A stretch of DNA of 33,277 bases from a virus, in IMG/VR virus record IMGVR_UViG_3300043570_000557, positions 1 to 33,277 of that record. One strand, written 5' to 3'. Of this stretch, positions 5,594-11,847 are shown piece by piece (within the stretch, counting starts at the first letter, position 1; every line of letters begins with the position of its first letter). The notes below the pieces were generated by a model. It was given only the letters and a program-made list of their open reading frames with translations, had not been told where the DNA came from and did not search any database. Both the position numbers and the translations under genes were made by a program.

Positions 5594-6239
5594 TTTTATT
5601 CTCCAGTTGAATTAACTCATCATCTACGTCTATTGAAAATAATTGATTTAACGAATCTTCTACTTCGCTTAAAAATTTATGCACTTCGGTTTCCATCTTC
5701 TTTATTAAAGCGTCATCACGATCCAGCCTGACTATAAATAGCTGTAGATGATTCGGGACTCGTGGGTCATAGCTTACAAAGTCGCACCAAGCCCGACCTG
5801 TTACCCACATTTGCGTCTGCATTTGATTGACGTAAGCAGCCGGGGCTTTCTTGTCGAGCATATAACCGAGGTGCGTCTGGGTATTTGGACACTTAATTTC
5901 TAATAGCCCTCCTGTATCGTTCAGAAGCCCATCGGGTGACGCGCCAAGCCATTTTATCGTGGGGTGAGTATAGAACTCCGCCTCGTCTACAATACGCCCA
6001 GTAGCGGCTGCATATCGCATCCTAGCGTAAGGCTCCTGTTCTGTACCCCACAACATCGCCGCAGAACTGAAACTATCAGCAACTTGACCAGTGACACGTT
6101 CTGCAATTATCTGCATACGGTATTTGGCGCGGGTGACGGCCTCTCCTGATTTCCCCTTTGCTAGTACATCACTCATTTTGCTTGCGGTAACATGACCGAG
6201 CCGCTGCTCGAACCATTCAGGCGATCCCTGAGTTATCAT
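5586..6239 (-). CDS. YqaJ/lambda-exonuclease-like recombination nuclease
   Basis: The 217-residue protein starts MITQGSPEWFEQRLGHVTAS, the hallmark N-terminus of YqaJ-type viral recombinases. It continues with GTEQEPYARMRY (about 65-76), GASPDG (99-104), LEIKCPNTQ (113-121) and QMQTQMWVTG (139-148). D103, E114 and K116 form the PD-(D/E)XK metal site, and the QTQMW segment is the conserved Q motif. The enzyme resects double-stranded DNA 5'-3' to feed the annealing protein encoded two genes upstream. It is translationally coupled at both ends, by ATGA to the upstream gene and by an eight-base overlap with ssb. Confidence 0.93.
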   Translation of the reverse strand: MITQGSPEWFEQRLGHVTASKMSDVLAKGKSGEAVTRAKYRMQIIAERVTGQVADSFSSAAMLWGTEQEPYARMRYAAATGRIVDEAEFYTHPTIKWLGASPDGLLNDTGGLLEIKCPNTQTHLGYMLDKKAPAAYVNQMQTQMWVTGRAWCDFVSYDPRVPNHLQLFIVRLDRDDALIKKMETEVHKFLSEVEDSLNQLFSIDVDDELIQLENKNV

Positions 6240-6439
6240 TTTAAAAAGTACCTCCCAATAACCTTACCATTGTCGAGGTGGACGTTCTCTGTGTGGATGT
6301 TGTAGCCCATCGAGCGTAGATTATAAACCCGCGCTGATAACCTCATACACTGCGCCTCATACATTGCGTCCAAAGAAGTTATCCGGCGTTTCTTTTTTAG
6401 CTGTGCAAGTAACCAAAAGTTCTGTGATGATGGGTTCAT
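6236..6439 (-). CDS. small helix-turn-helix-like protein, 67 aa
   Basis: It reads MNPSSQNFWLLAQLKKKRRI and then SLDAMYEAQCMRLSARVYNL before a C-terminal HTENVHLDNGKVIGRYFLK. The middle follows a short helix-turn-helix, and the end looks like a beta-hairpin wing, so a minimal winged-helix fold is likely. Such small proteins are often found between phage annealing protein and exonuclease genes. Start and stop overlap the neighbours as ATGA, which ties its expression to recombination functions. Its exact role is unknown. Confidence 0.65.
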   Translation of the reverse strand: MNPSSQNFWLLAQLKKKRRITSLDAMYEAQCMRLSARVYNLRSMGYNIHTENVHLDNGKVIGRYFLK

Positions 6440-6912
6440 GTCGTTTCCTTTTCTATGTGAAGTACGCCGTTATGCCAAAGTTCAAGACCTGCACCAAATC
6501 GCATTGCAGCATTTCGCAGCGCGTCTCCGATCCGTTCTTTGCTGGCGTTAGCCCCGGTCTTTCCCTGTGCGTCTCCATAACCCAAGCGAGTCACTCCCAA
6601 GACTGTCAGTCGAATCCACATCCCGCCTTCTGAGTCTACAAAGGGTAGTCCGTTCTCATCGTAAGCAAGCGGCTCCCAGTGCCAGCTAGGATCAACATCG
6701 AGAAGCCGATCTGTTAAAGCAGCGTGACCTACATAATCGAGGTGGACTACTTTCGGATGATGCCAGCCGCCACACTCACCGCATCTAATACCTTTCATGT
6801 AATCGGCTCGTACTTCTTCGGTCTGTTTTGCTGTAGGTTTTGGTAGTCTACCGATTAGATGATCTGGGAATTTAGTTCTCATCGTTACGGGTTCGGCTAT
6901 AATTTTTTCCAT
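6436..6912 (-). CDS. Rad52-like (Sak/Erf-type) ssDNA annealing protein
   Basis: ATG at 6912 is chosen because GGAGG lies five bases before it; a TTG further upstream (6933) would include that sequence. The 158 residues include a small zinc-ribbon-like segment (CGECGGWHH at 44-52) and a C-terminal region GYGDAQGKTGANASKERIGD ending ALRNAAMRFGAGLELW (111-146), which matches the conserved Rad52/Sak/Erf core (GYG...A...DALK.AA..FG..L). Proteins of this group pair complementary single strands and drive recombination-dependent replication together with the co-transcribed exonuclease and SSB. It is the first gene of the operon. Subfamily assignment is less certain than the fold. Confidence 0.82.
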   Translation of the reverse strand: MEKIIAEPVTMRTKFPDHLIGRLPKPTAKQTEEVRADYMKGIRCGECGGWHHPKVVHLDYVGHAALTDRLLDVDPSWHWEPLAYDENGLPFVDSEGGMWIRLTVLGVTRLGYGDAQGKTGANASKERIGDALRNAAMRFGAGLELWHNGVLHIEKETT

Positions 6913-6927
6913 TTCAACCTCCAAATA

Positions 6928-6952
6928 TGGCAAAATGCCAACAAGTATTATA
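6928..6952 (-). promoter_or_regulatory. candidate promoter and operator at the early divergence point
   Basis: On the minus strand a perfect -10 hexamer TATAAT occupies 6952-6947, about 35 bases before the annealing-protein ATG. No good -35 hexamer is seen. Directly downstream is an interrupted palindrome TGGCA-AAA-TGCCA (6928-6940), well placed for a regulator to block the leftward promoter. The rightward rusA gene starts 17 bases beyond the hexamer, so both operons diverge from here. Confidence 0.45.
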
Positions 6953-6968
6953 AATGAATTAGGGAGCT

Positions 6969-7313
6969 ATGATAGAACTAAATTTACCTTATCCACCGTC
7001 AGTGAACACCTATTGGGGGTTCCGTGGATCAAGACGGTTTTTAACTAAGACCGCTAATGACTTTAAACTAATAGTTAATCTTGCCAGCAAAAGGGCTAGA
7101 TTCGGTGCTGATAAAGTAGGCATTGAAGTTATACTCCACGCGCCAGATCGCAGACGCAGAGACTTAGATAATTCCACCAAAAGTTTGGGTGATGCCCTAC
7201 AGCAAGCGGGAGTATTCGATGATGATTCTCAAATAGACGAATGGAAAATATCTCGCGGTAGCGTTATTAAGGGAGGTTGTTGCATAGTGCGAATTAGGTC
7301 TTTACAAGATTAG
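6969..7313 (+). CDS. rusA: RusA-type Holliday junction resolvase
   Basis: The 114 residues begin MIELNLPYPPSVNTYWGFRG, the typical RusA N-terminus. The catalytic part contains PDRRRRDLDNSTKSLGDALQ (59-78) and AGVFDDDSQID (80-90). The Asp residues (D65, D67 and one of D84-D86) and K71 match the known metal-binding acid/lysine set. RusA dimers cut four-way junctions symmetrically and resolve recombination or replication intermediates, fitting the divergent exonuclease/annealing operon. The start has AGGGAG immediately upstream, and it is the first gene of the rightward operon. Confidence 0.95.
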   Translation: MIELNLPYPPSVNTYWGFRGSRRFLTKTANDFKLIVNLASKRARFGADKVGIEVILHAPDRRRRDLDNSTKSLGDALQQAGVFDDDSQIDEWKISRGSVIKGGCCIVRIRSLQD

Positions 7314-7329
7314 TATTTATATATATTGT
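7301..7329 (+). promoter_or_regulatory. weak candidate promoter at the end of rusA
   Basis: TTTACA (7301-7306), a 17-base spacer and TATTGT (7324-7329) resemble a sigma70 promoter. It overlaps the rusA stop and would produce a leader RNA for the small ORF and the DUF1376 gene. Two mismatches in the -10 and the AT-rich setting keep confidence low. Confidence 0.35.
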
Positions 7330-7347
7330 ACTGCTATCGGGATTAGT

Positions 7348-7468
7348 AACCCCGACTTCAGAGAGGGAGTCAGTTATGCAATTCAGTATTTTTTTCGGTG
7401 AGATAAGGGCTTACAGCCTACCCCTTTCTATGGTTGTATGCCTGTCGGGTTACTACCGGCTCTCACCG
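7348..7468 (+). promoter_or_regulatory. structured leader upstream of the DUF1376 gene
   Basis: The transcript can form CGGTGAGA (7396-7403) pairing with TCTCACCG (7461-7468), enclosing AAGGG (7405-7409) with CCCTT (7422-7426). A third pairing, AACCCCGAC (7348-7356) with GTCGGGTT (7444-7451), would cross the first as a pseudoknot or act as an alternative fold. The long stem ends three bases before the AAGGA ribosome binding site of the DUF1376 gene. Together with an ORF inside it, this resembles translational or attenuation control, but no known riboswitch class is recognised. Confidence 0.5.
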
Positions 7469-7471
7469 TAA
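7376..7471 (+). CDS. 31-residue leader ORF upstream of DUF1376
   Basis: An ATG at 7376 has GGGAG six bases upstream and the frame ends at TAA 7469-7471. The peptide starts MQFSIFFGEIRAYSLPLSMV and is moderately hydrophobic. The coding sequence overlaps the structured leader, so ribosome movement through it would melt the long stem, which is the logic of a leader peptide. It could also be a true small protein or chance; the ribosome binding site is the main evidence. Confidence 0.4.
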   Translation: MQFSIFFGEIRAYSLPLSMVVCLSGYYRLSP

Positions 7472-7482
7472 AGGATATTGAT

Positions 7483-8238
7483 ATGCACTATTATAAATTT
7501 AACATTGCAGACTATCGGAAGGATACGGCTCATTTAACTCCGATCGAGCATTACATTTATCGCAGCTTAATAGATTGGTACTATCTGGACGAGTTGCCAA
7601 TACCGAAAGAAACCGAGTCGGTTATTCGTCGCTTATCACTCGATAACCACTCGCTTGGGTTATTGCAAAATGTGCTACATGACTTCTTTAAACTCTCCGA
7701 AACTGGGTACATCCATAAACGCATCGACATAGAAATTGCCGAATATCACGGCATGATTAAGGCAAATACTGCGAATGGGAAGAAAGGTGGCAGACCTGCA
7801 AAGCCAACAACCAAGCGGGATAAAACCGAGTCGGTTAAATCCGTTAACCGAAACGAAAGCGAAATTAACCCTAACTATAAACCACTAACCATAAACCAAG
7901 AACCATTAACCACTATAGAGAGTCTGCGCGGTTCGCGCCTAAATATTCCCCAAATTCATGATGAATGGGTGAACTGGGCGATACTAGAAAGACCAGAACT
8001 CACCGCCTCTAAAGTAAATTCTATCTACGAGCAATTCTATGATTACTGGAAGGCTCAACCGGGAAGCAAAGGAATTAAGTTAGATTGGTTTGCTACTTGG
8101 CGTAATTGGGTAAGGCGTGACAAGTCGTTTACTAGGGTAGAAAGGCTGTCTATTGCAGAACAGAATCGAGCAGTAGTGGACGCTTTCAATTTGAAATTGG
8201 ACCAACAAGAGGAGGGGGCTATATATGAACACGAGTGA
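7483..8238 (+). CDS. DUF1376 phage replication-region protein
   Basis: ATG at 7483 is preferred because the conserved DUF1376 N-terminus (MHYYKFNIADYRKDTAHLTP, then EHYIYRSLIDWYYLDELPIP) starts exactly there with AAGGA upstream; an earlier in-frame ATG at 7438 lies in the leader. The domain covers about residues 1-90, including ESVIRRL. A charged linker follows (GKKGGRPAKPTTKRDK at about 105-120). A C-terminal part (about 150-235; WVNWAILERP, FYDYWKAQPG, WFATWRNWVRR) resembles a DNA-binding tail of phage replication proteins. Genes of this type sit beside helicase loaders and are thought to act in replication initiation. It overlaps the next gene by 14 bases. Confidence 0.82.
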   Translation: MHYYKFNIADYRKDTAHLTPIEHYIYRSLIDWYYLDELPIPKETESVIRRLSLDNHSLGLLQNVLHDFFKLSETGYIHKRIDIEIAEYHGMIKANTANGKKGGRPAKPTTKRDKTESVKSVNRNESEINPNYKPLTINQEPLTTIESLRGSRLNIPQIHDEWVNWAILERPELTASKVNSIYEQFYDYWKAQPGSKGIKLDWFATWRNWVRRDKSFTRVERLSIAEQNRAVVDAFNLKLDQQEEGAIYEHE

Positions 8239-8788
8239 GAAAAAGGAATTTAATAACCTGCTTATCGGTACTTTTGAAGTCTACGGAACGAAACTAACGC
8301 CAGCTTCAATAATGATCTGGGCGAACTCGATGGATAAGTATTCGTTTTCTGATCTTAAAAATGCTCTTTCATACCATATTCAAAGTTCTCCTTTCGCTCC
8401 AAAGCCTTCAGATCTGATTCATATCATACAAGCCCAAGACGGTAGACCTTCTGCCGATGAAGCGTGGGGCATGATTCCACGCAATGAAAGCGTCAGTGCT
8501 ATCCTGTCCCAAGAAATGCTAACCGCTATGGCAGCAGCGCAGCCGTTGCTTAACGAGGGCGATCAGGTGGCAGCTAGAATGGCTTTTAAAGAATCCTATT
8601 CGAATCTGGTCAATTCTGCCCGCCAGACTTCTCGACCTGTCGAGTGGTTCCCTTCGCTTGGGAATGATAAGTACGGTAGGGAAGCAGTCGTTAAAGAAGC
8701 TATTAGACTTGGTAGAATTTCAGAGACACACGGCAAAAAGCTACTGCCTCAGATCACGAACTGGACTGAATTAATGAGGCTGTCATGA
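8225..8788 (+). CDS. putative helicase-loader-like replication protein
   Basis: The 187 residues start MNTSEKKEFNNLLIGTFEVY. Residues 18-72 (LTPASIMIWANSMDKYSFSD, ALSYHIQSSPFAPKPSDLIH) resemble the small helical domain of phage helicase loaders such as the G39P N-terminal domain, where a Trp-x-x-x-L-x-x-ysf pattern precedes a Pro-rich ADI-like motif. The C-terminal half is helical (ALLNEGDQ-like and NDKYGREAVVKEAIRLGRIS). No ATPase motifs are present, so it is not a DnaC-type ATPase. Position after the DUF1376 gene and a strong GGAGG support a replication role. The assignment rests on pattern and context only. Confidence 0.5.
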   Translation: MNTSEKKEFNNLLIGTFEVYGTKLTPASIMIWANSMDKYSFSDLKNALSYHIQSSPFAPKPSDLIHIIQAQDGRPSADEAWGMIPRNESVSAILSQEMLTAMAAAQPLLNEGDQVAARMAFKESYSNLVNSARQTSRPVEWFPSLGNDKYGREAVVKEAIRLGRISETHGKKLLPQITNWTELMRLS

Positions 8789-9189
8789 CTTGGCCTGTGG
8801 GTTCTCAATACTTTGACCTGACTGGCAAAGGATCGCTTGTTGGAATCGCTGACGAGATTCTCAGTATCAATAAATTAAACCGCCAGAAGCGAGACTCTGC
8901 CCAAAGAATTAGGCTTATGCGAACGGTGGAGATGAGGGACTATAAAAGGGAAAGCCGCGCTAGACCAAGCAAAAGAATGACTGAAGCAATGCGAGACATT
9001 GTGAAATACATCACCAAAAAACCCGGCGCACAACGTAGAGAGTTGCTGGAAAAGGCTTTAGGTGGACACATTATCTCGCCCTCAAGTCTCGGCGGTAGCT
9101 TAAAAGCCCTAGTCGATCAGAAGATCATCACTGGAAACGGACGCACCACCAATCGAAAATTTTACTTAGTAGGGGAAAGTTTTGACTGA
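8785..9189 (+). CDS. winged-helix-like protein, 134 aa
   Basis: It starts MTWPVGSQYFDLTGKGSLVG at an ATGA overlap with the previous stop. The basic N-terminal half (about 30-65) contains LNRQKRDSAQRIRLMR. The C-terminal half (about 69-125) has the helices of a winged helix: MRDIVKYITKKPGAQRRELL, then SSLGGSLKALVDQKIITGNG and a final beta strand NRKFYLVGE. It is a probable DNA-binding accessory of the replication operon. No specific family is recognised. Confidence 0.6.
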   Translation: MTWPVGSQYFDLTGKGSLVGIADEILSINKLNRQKRDSAQRIRLMRTVEMRDYKRESRARPSKRMTEAMRDIVKYITKKPGAQRRELLEKALGGHIISPSSLGGSLKALVDQKIITGNGRTTNRKFYLVGESFD

Positions 9190-9529
9190 CACTATTGATC
9201 CAATTATCAGCCCATTCGCAGCACTTGATTTCATACGCGACCATTCGACAGCCCTAGCAGAATCAAAGGCAGTCGTTTTATATCTGACTGAGTACCGCAA
9301 AAGCAAGAAGGCGTTGCTTATGATCGAGTCGGACGCTAAGACGGAATCAGCAAAAGAAAGCTATGCTTACGCTCATGTAGACTACATCGCCCACATTAAA
9401 GCCCTAGCATCAGCGGTGCAAGAGTACGAGAGGCTACGTTGGCTGATGGTAGCAGCAGAGGCTAAGATTTCTGTTTGGCAGACGTTAGAAGCGACTGCAC
9501 GAATAGAGATGAAGGCTTCTAATATATGA
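9182..9529 (+). CDS. hypothetical helical protein, 115 aa
   Basis: It starts with TTG at 9182, eight bases before the previous stop ends, with AGGGG upstream; no ATG occurs before mid-protein. It is all-helical with three long helices (ALAESKAVVLYLTEYRKSKK, ESAKESYAYAHVDYIAHIKA, VQEYERLRWLMVAAEAKISV). The last motif, a helix with ERLRW...AAEA, is a pattern I recall in small phage proteins of unknown function. It may form a helical bundle. Context suggests replication or recombination. Confidence 0.6.
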   Translation: MTDTIDPIISPFAALDFIRDHSTALAESKAVVLYLTEYRKSKKALLMIESDAKTESAKESYAYAHVDYIAHIKALASAVQEYERLRWLMVAAEAKISVWQTLEATARIEMKASNI

Positions 9530-10008
9530 AAAACATTCCTACATTTAAAAAATATTCGATTAATGAAAATGGAGAGGTTTGGATAGATAGATTAAATAGG
9601 AAAAAAGGGACATTTTTATTAAAAAATGGATATGCAGCCGTTTCTTTAACAAAAGATGGTAAACAAAAAAACTACACTATTCATAGCTTAGTATTGCTTA
9701 CTTTTGTTGGTGAGCGTCCATCTAATAAACATGAGGCTATGCACTTAGATGGAACAAGATGCAATAACTCATTGTCAAATTTAAAGTGGGGAACCAGAAG
9801 TGAAAATTGTTTAGACAAAAAAAATCACGGCACTTTCCAAGAAGGTGAAAAGCACGGGATGCACAAATTAAATAAAGATCAAGTATTACAAATAAAAAGT
9901 AGCAATTTACCTTTAGTTTATTTTGCAAAATTGTTTTCCGTTACACCAGAAGCTATAGGCTATGCGAAAAATATAGGCTGGAAAAGCCTAGATGTGAAAC
10001 CCCAATGA
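9526..10008 (+). CDS. HNH homing-type endonuclease with NUMOD4-like start
   Basis: The 160-residue protein has a NUMOD4-like DNA-binding start (YSINENGEVW at 10-19) and an HNH core: YTIHSLVLLTFVGERP (50-65), HLDG at 73-76, N81, and NLKWGTRSEN (85-94). A C-terminal helix-turn-helix-like repeat (KLNKDQVLQIKSSN at about 114-127) matches homing-endonuclease tails. The gene is visibly more AT-rich than its neighbours and uses AAA/ATT-rich codons, which supports recent insertion. It begins at an ATGA overlap and ends overlapping the next start, so insertion has kept the operon intact. Nearby copies in other phages would define its target. Confidence 0.88.
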   Translation: MKNIPTFKKYSINENGEVWIDRLNRKKGTFLLKNGYAAVSLTKDGKQKNYTIHSLVLLTFVGERPSNKHEAMHLDGTRCNNSLSNLKWGTRSENCLDKKNHGTFQEGEKHGMHKLNKDQVLQIKSSNLPLVYFAKLFSVTPEAIGYAKNIGWKSLDVKPQ

Positions 10009-10286
10009 ACAGGAAAAAAGAGTATGCGCGAATTGCTGAATGGGGCTGCATCCTGTGTCGGCATAAGGAGGTGTATGATACTCCGGCAGAAATTCATCAC
10101 ATTAGAAATGGTGGTAAGCGTGAGAACGCGCCTGTTATCCCTTTATGCCCGGAGCATCATCGAGGAAAAACGGGAGTCCACGGGTTGGGTAGTCGAGGCT
10201 TTCTACGAGTTCACGGGATTAGCGAGGAGACATTATTGAGTTATCTAATATTAATTATGGGAGGTAATCGTGACAACGAAATTTAA
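10005..10286 (+). CDS. Ref/DUF968-like HNH nuclease
   Basis: The 93-residue protein has C15-x2-C18, IHHIRNGG (30-37), IPLCPEHHRGK (45-55) and GVHGLG (57-62). This is the small HNH layout of the Ref/DUF968 group, in which the P1 Ref protein is a RecA-dependent nuclease that cuts D-loops. Location next to replication and RusA genes fits a recombination role. It may alternatively belong to another small HNH group, but the HHxxxxG...CPEHH pattern is characteristic. The ATG overlaps the homing nuclease stop. Confidence 0.82.
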   Translation: MNRKKEYARIAEWGCILCRHKEVYDTPAEIHHIRNGGKRENAPVIPLCPEHHRGKTGVHGLGSRGFLRVHGISEETLLSYLILIMGGNRDNEI

Positions 10287-10389
10287 GCGTAAGTTATCGG
10301 CTCACGAAGGTCTGATTGTCTTTCTAGCAATGGCCCCAATAGTCGTGATCTTGGTTATCGTCGGTTATTTAATAGGACTGATGCTTTGA
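10270..10389 (+). CDS. small membrane protein, 39 aa (GTG start)
   Basis: GTG at 10270 is preceded by GGGAGG (spacing about 4). The peptide is MTTKFKRKLSAHEGLIVFLA and then a hydrophobic stretch (PIVVILVIVGYLIGLML) ending at TGA 10387-10389. One transmembrane span with a basic N-terminus is predicted, orientation N-in. It overlaps the preceding nuclease by 17 bases and the next TTG by four. The ribosome binding site and span support a real gene; no family is recognised. Confidence 0.6.
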   Translation: MTTKFKRKLSAHEGLIVFLAMAPIVVILVIVGYLIGLML

Positions 10390-10862
10390 GTAAAATAGAA
10401 GTTGAGTTAACTCCTAGCGATATGATGTTGATAAATATAATTGGTCGTAATAGATCATTAATATCTAGGGCGGGAGGGATTAAAGATGTTAAACAGGGGA
10501 ACCAAGATGGTATAGATGGAGACATACTTGGCTACACCGCCGAACACGCTTGGGCAAAACATTGGAATTTATTTCCAGATTTTCAATTTACTAATAGAAG
10601 CGGATCGCCAGACGGGAAGATAGGAAGATTCTCTTATGATATAAAGGCTACCGATTACCCTAATGGCAGATTGCTTTGCACGTTAAAAGAAAATCATTCG
10701 GTAGATATTTATGTGCTAGCAATTGTAGATAAAAATAAAGTTACTTTTGTTGGATATGCCGCTTCTGAAGAACTTAGGCAAGATAAAAATATAATAGATT
10801 TGGGCAAAGGAGATACATACGCATTAGATCAATCAAAGTTAAGAGGTTTTAATAAACGATAG
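10386..10862 (+). CDS. PD-(D/E)XK-like protein, 158 aa
   Basis: The TTG at 10386 overlaps the upstream TGA; AGGA lies upstream. Residues 48-95 contain LGYTAEHAWAKHWN, SGSPDGKIG and SYDIKATDYPNG. E53, D76 and D85-x-K87 could form the metal centre of a PD-(D/E)XK nuclease fold. Proteins of this pattern occur in other phage genomes without known activity. The DNA is AT-rich like the homing nuclease gene upstream, hinting at co-acquisition. It lies in the replication operon just before the SleB-like hydrolase gene. Nuclease activity is inferred from motif spacing and not certain. Confidence 0.6.
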   Translation: MSKIEVELTPSDMMLINIIGRNRSLISRAGGIKDVKQGNQDGIDGDILGYTAEHAWAKHWNLFPDFQFTNRSGSPDGKIGRFSYDIKATDYPNGRLLCTLKENHSVDIYVLAIVDKNKVTFVGYAASEELRQDKNIIDLGKGDTYALDQSKLRGFNKR

Positions 10863-10904
10863 AATCGACACGTTGTCTCTATATGTCGATCAAAGGAGGT
10901 TTTG

Positions 10905-11270
10905 ATGGCTGAAGTTCTCTTATGGTTAACTATGACGGTGTATTTTGAAGGTCGCGGCGAACCTGTAATCTGTCAGGAAAAAATAGCGAGGGTAGTTTTG
11001 AATCGAATGACAGACGGAGATATTAAGAAAGTTATTCTAGCCCCATATCAGTTCTCGTGGGTGCCTGAGAAGATGAACGGAGAAGTTTTAAAGCCTGAAC
11101 ATCGACCAAACATAAAGAGCGTGGCGTGGAAGCAAGCCGAGCAGTCTGCTAGGACCGCCCTTTATACAGATAGAGAATTCAAAGCTACACACTTTCACTC
11201 AAAATCAGTTAACCCTAAATGGGGCCGTCCTTTTTACCGCACTTGCGGCAACCATCACTTCTATCTATAA
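10905..11270 (+). CDS. SleB-like cell wall hydrolase
   Basis: ATG at 10905 follows AAGGAGG, an ideal ribosome binding site. The 121 residues show the Hydrolase_2 (SleB) features: TVYFEGRGEP near 11-20 with the catalytic-type Glu, IARVVLNRM, QFSWV, and HFHSKSVNPKWGRPF with the conserved His and Pro-Trp. SleB enzymes are lytic transglycosylases or related peptidoglycan hydrolases. No signal peptide is seen. It is the last gene of the rightward operon, far from the lysis cassette and on the opposite strand, so it could aid lysis or virion/early wall modification. Confidence 0.85.
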   Translation: MAEVLLWLTMTVYFEGRGEPVICQEKIARVVLNRMTDGDIKKVILAPYQFSWVPEKMNGEVLKPEHRPNIKSVAWKQAEQSARTALYTDREFKATHFHSKSVNPKWGRPFYRTCGNHHFYL

Positions 11271-11361
11271 ATAAGTCGGGCGGCTGATAAAGAATTTACT
11301 GGGTTTCCCGACGCAGAACTCTAAAACAGTTTTCGGCTATGTCCTCCTAGCCTGACTTATT
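11270..11361. other. structured RNA-like element between convergent operons
   Basis: The ends of this 92-base stretch pair over twelve positions: AATAAGTCGGGC (11270-11281) with GCCTGACTTATT (11350-11361), one G-T wobble. Inside are alternatives that compete with it: GTCGGG (11275-11280) with CCCGAC (11307-11312), and GGCTA (11335-11339) with TAGCC (11348-11352). It may serve as a bidirectional terminator or transcript boundary, or encode a small RNA. No T-rich tail follows on either strand and no tRNA T-arm motif is present. Confidence 0.5.
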
Positions 11362-11412
11362 CGGCACTTTATACTTATCTATATCTCAAAACAGGTATAA
11401 ATGAGTATACTT

Positions 11413-11847
11413 TTAACTGTAAAGACGGGTTCCAGCACTATCAATAATCAATCCGCTTCGTCTTGGCTTGAACTCAAGCAGCGGAATAGATACATGAGTC
11501 CAGCTATTAAACTCCAAAATTACTTGGTCGTATTCCAATTTCGATTTAATGATCGCCTCGCAGACCTGCCGAGGAGTCATTCCTACTACACGAATATCTG
11601 CCGCGCAGCCAAAGCGGTGTTGGCTCGTATCCTTACTTCCAACCGAGTCATTGACCAGTTTGCAGCGATAGCCTGACGTAATCGAGATAGGCTTATTCCC
11701 TAACACTACTCTAACTCGCTCTAGGAACGCCGCCAGTCGCATTAAATTAGCTGTGTGGTCGGCATTAGGTGTGTTATCCCATCCCCGTCGTTGCGCCGCG
11801 TCTGAAGCGGTCATTTCGTCAAGTGTAAAGTGTTCGGATAGCTTCAT
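11413..11847 (-). CDS. M15-family peptidase endolysin
   Basis: The 144-residue enzyme starts MKLSEHFTLDEMTASDAAQR and has the M15 zinc-peptidase set: ITSGYR (56-61), SQHRFGCAAD with H77 and D84, and THVS with H118. These residues bind the zinc that cleaves peptide cross-links, so it is the phage endolysin. No signal peptide or membrane anchor is seen, so a holin must release it; the holin lies two genes upstream. It overlaps the spanin gene by four bases and ends the late operon, before the convergent structured element. Confidence 0.92.
   Translation of the reverse strand: MKLSEHFTLDEMTASDAAQRRGWDNTPNADHTANLMRLAAFLERVRVVLGNKPISITSGYRCKLVNDSVGSKDTSQHRFGCAADIRVVGMTPRQVCEAIIKSKLEYDQVILEFNSWTHVSIPLLEFKPRRSGLIIDSAGTRLYS

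Noticed and set aside
7438-7482. Start of the DUF1376 gene at 7438
   Set aside because: The conserved domain starts at 7483, and the region before it belongs to the structured leader and small ORF.
10024-10239. 71-codon plus-strand frame inside the Ref-like gene
   Set aside because: It is an alternative frame of the Ref-like nuclease gene; the HNH motif lies in the other frame.
11270-11361. Possible tRNA or CRISPR-like repeat
   Set aside because: No T-arm consensus, no anticodon arm and no CCA. The GTTTTAGAG string on the minus strand near 11320-11332 resembles a Cas9 repeat start but occurs once and lacks a repeat array.
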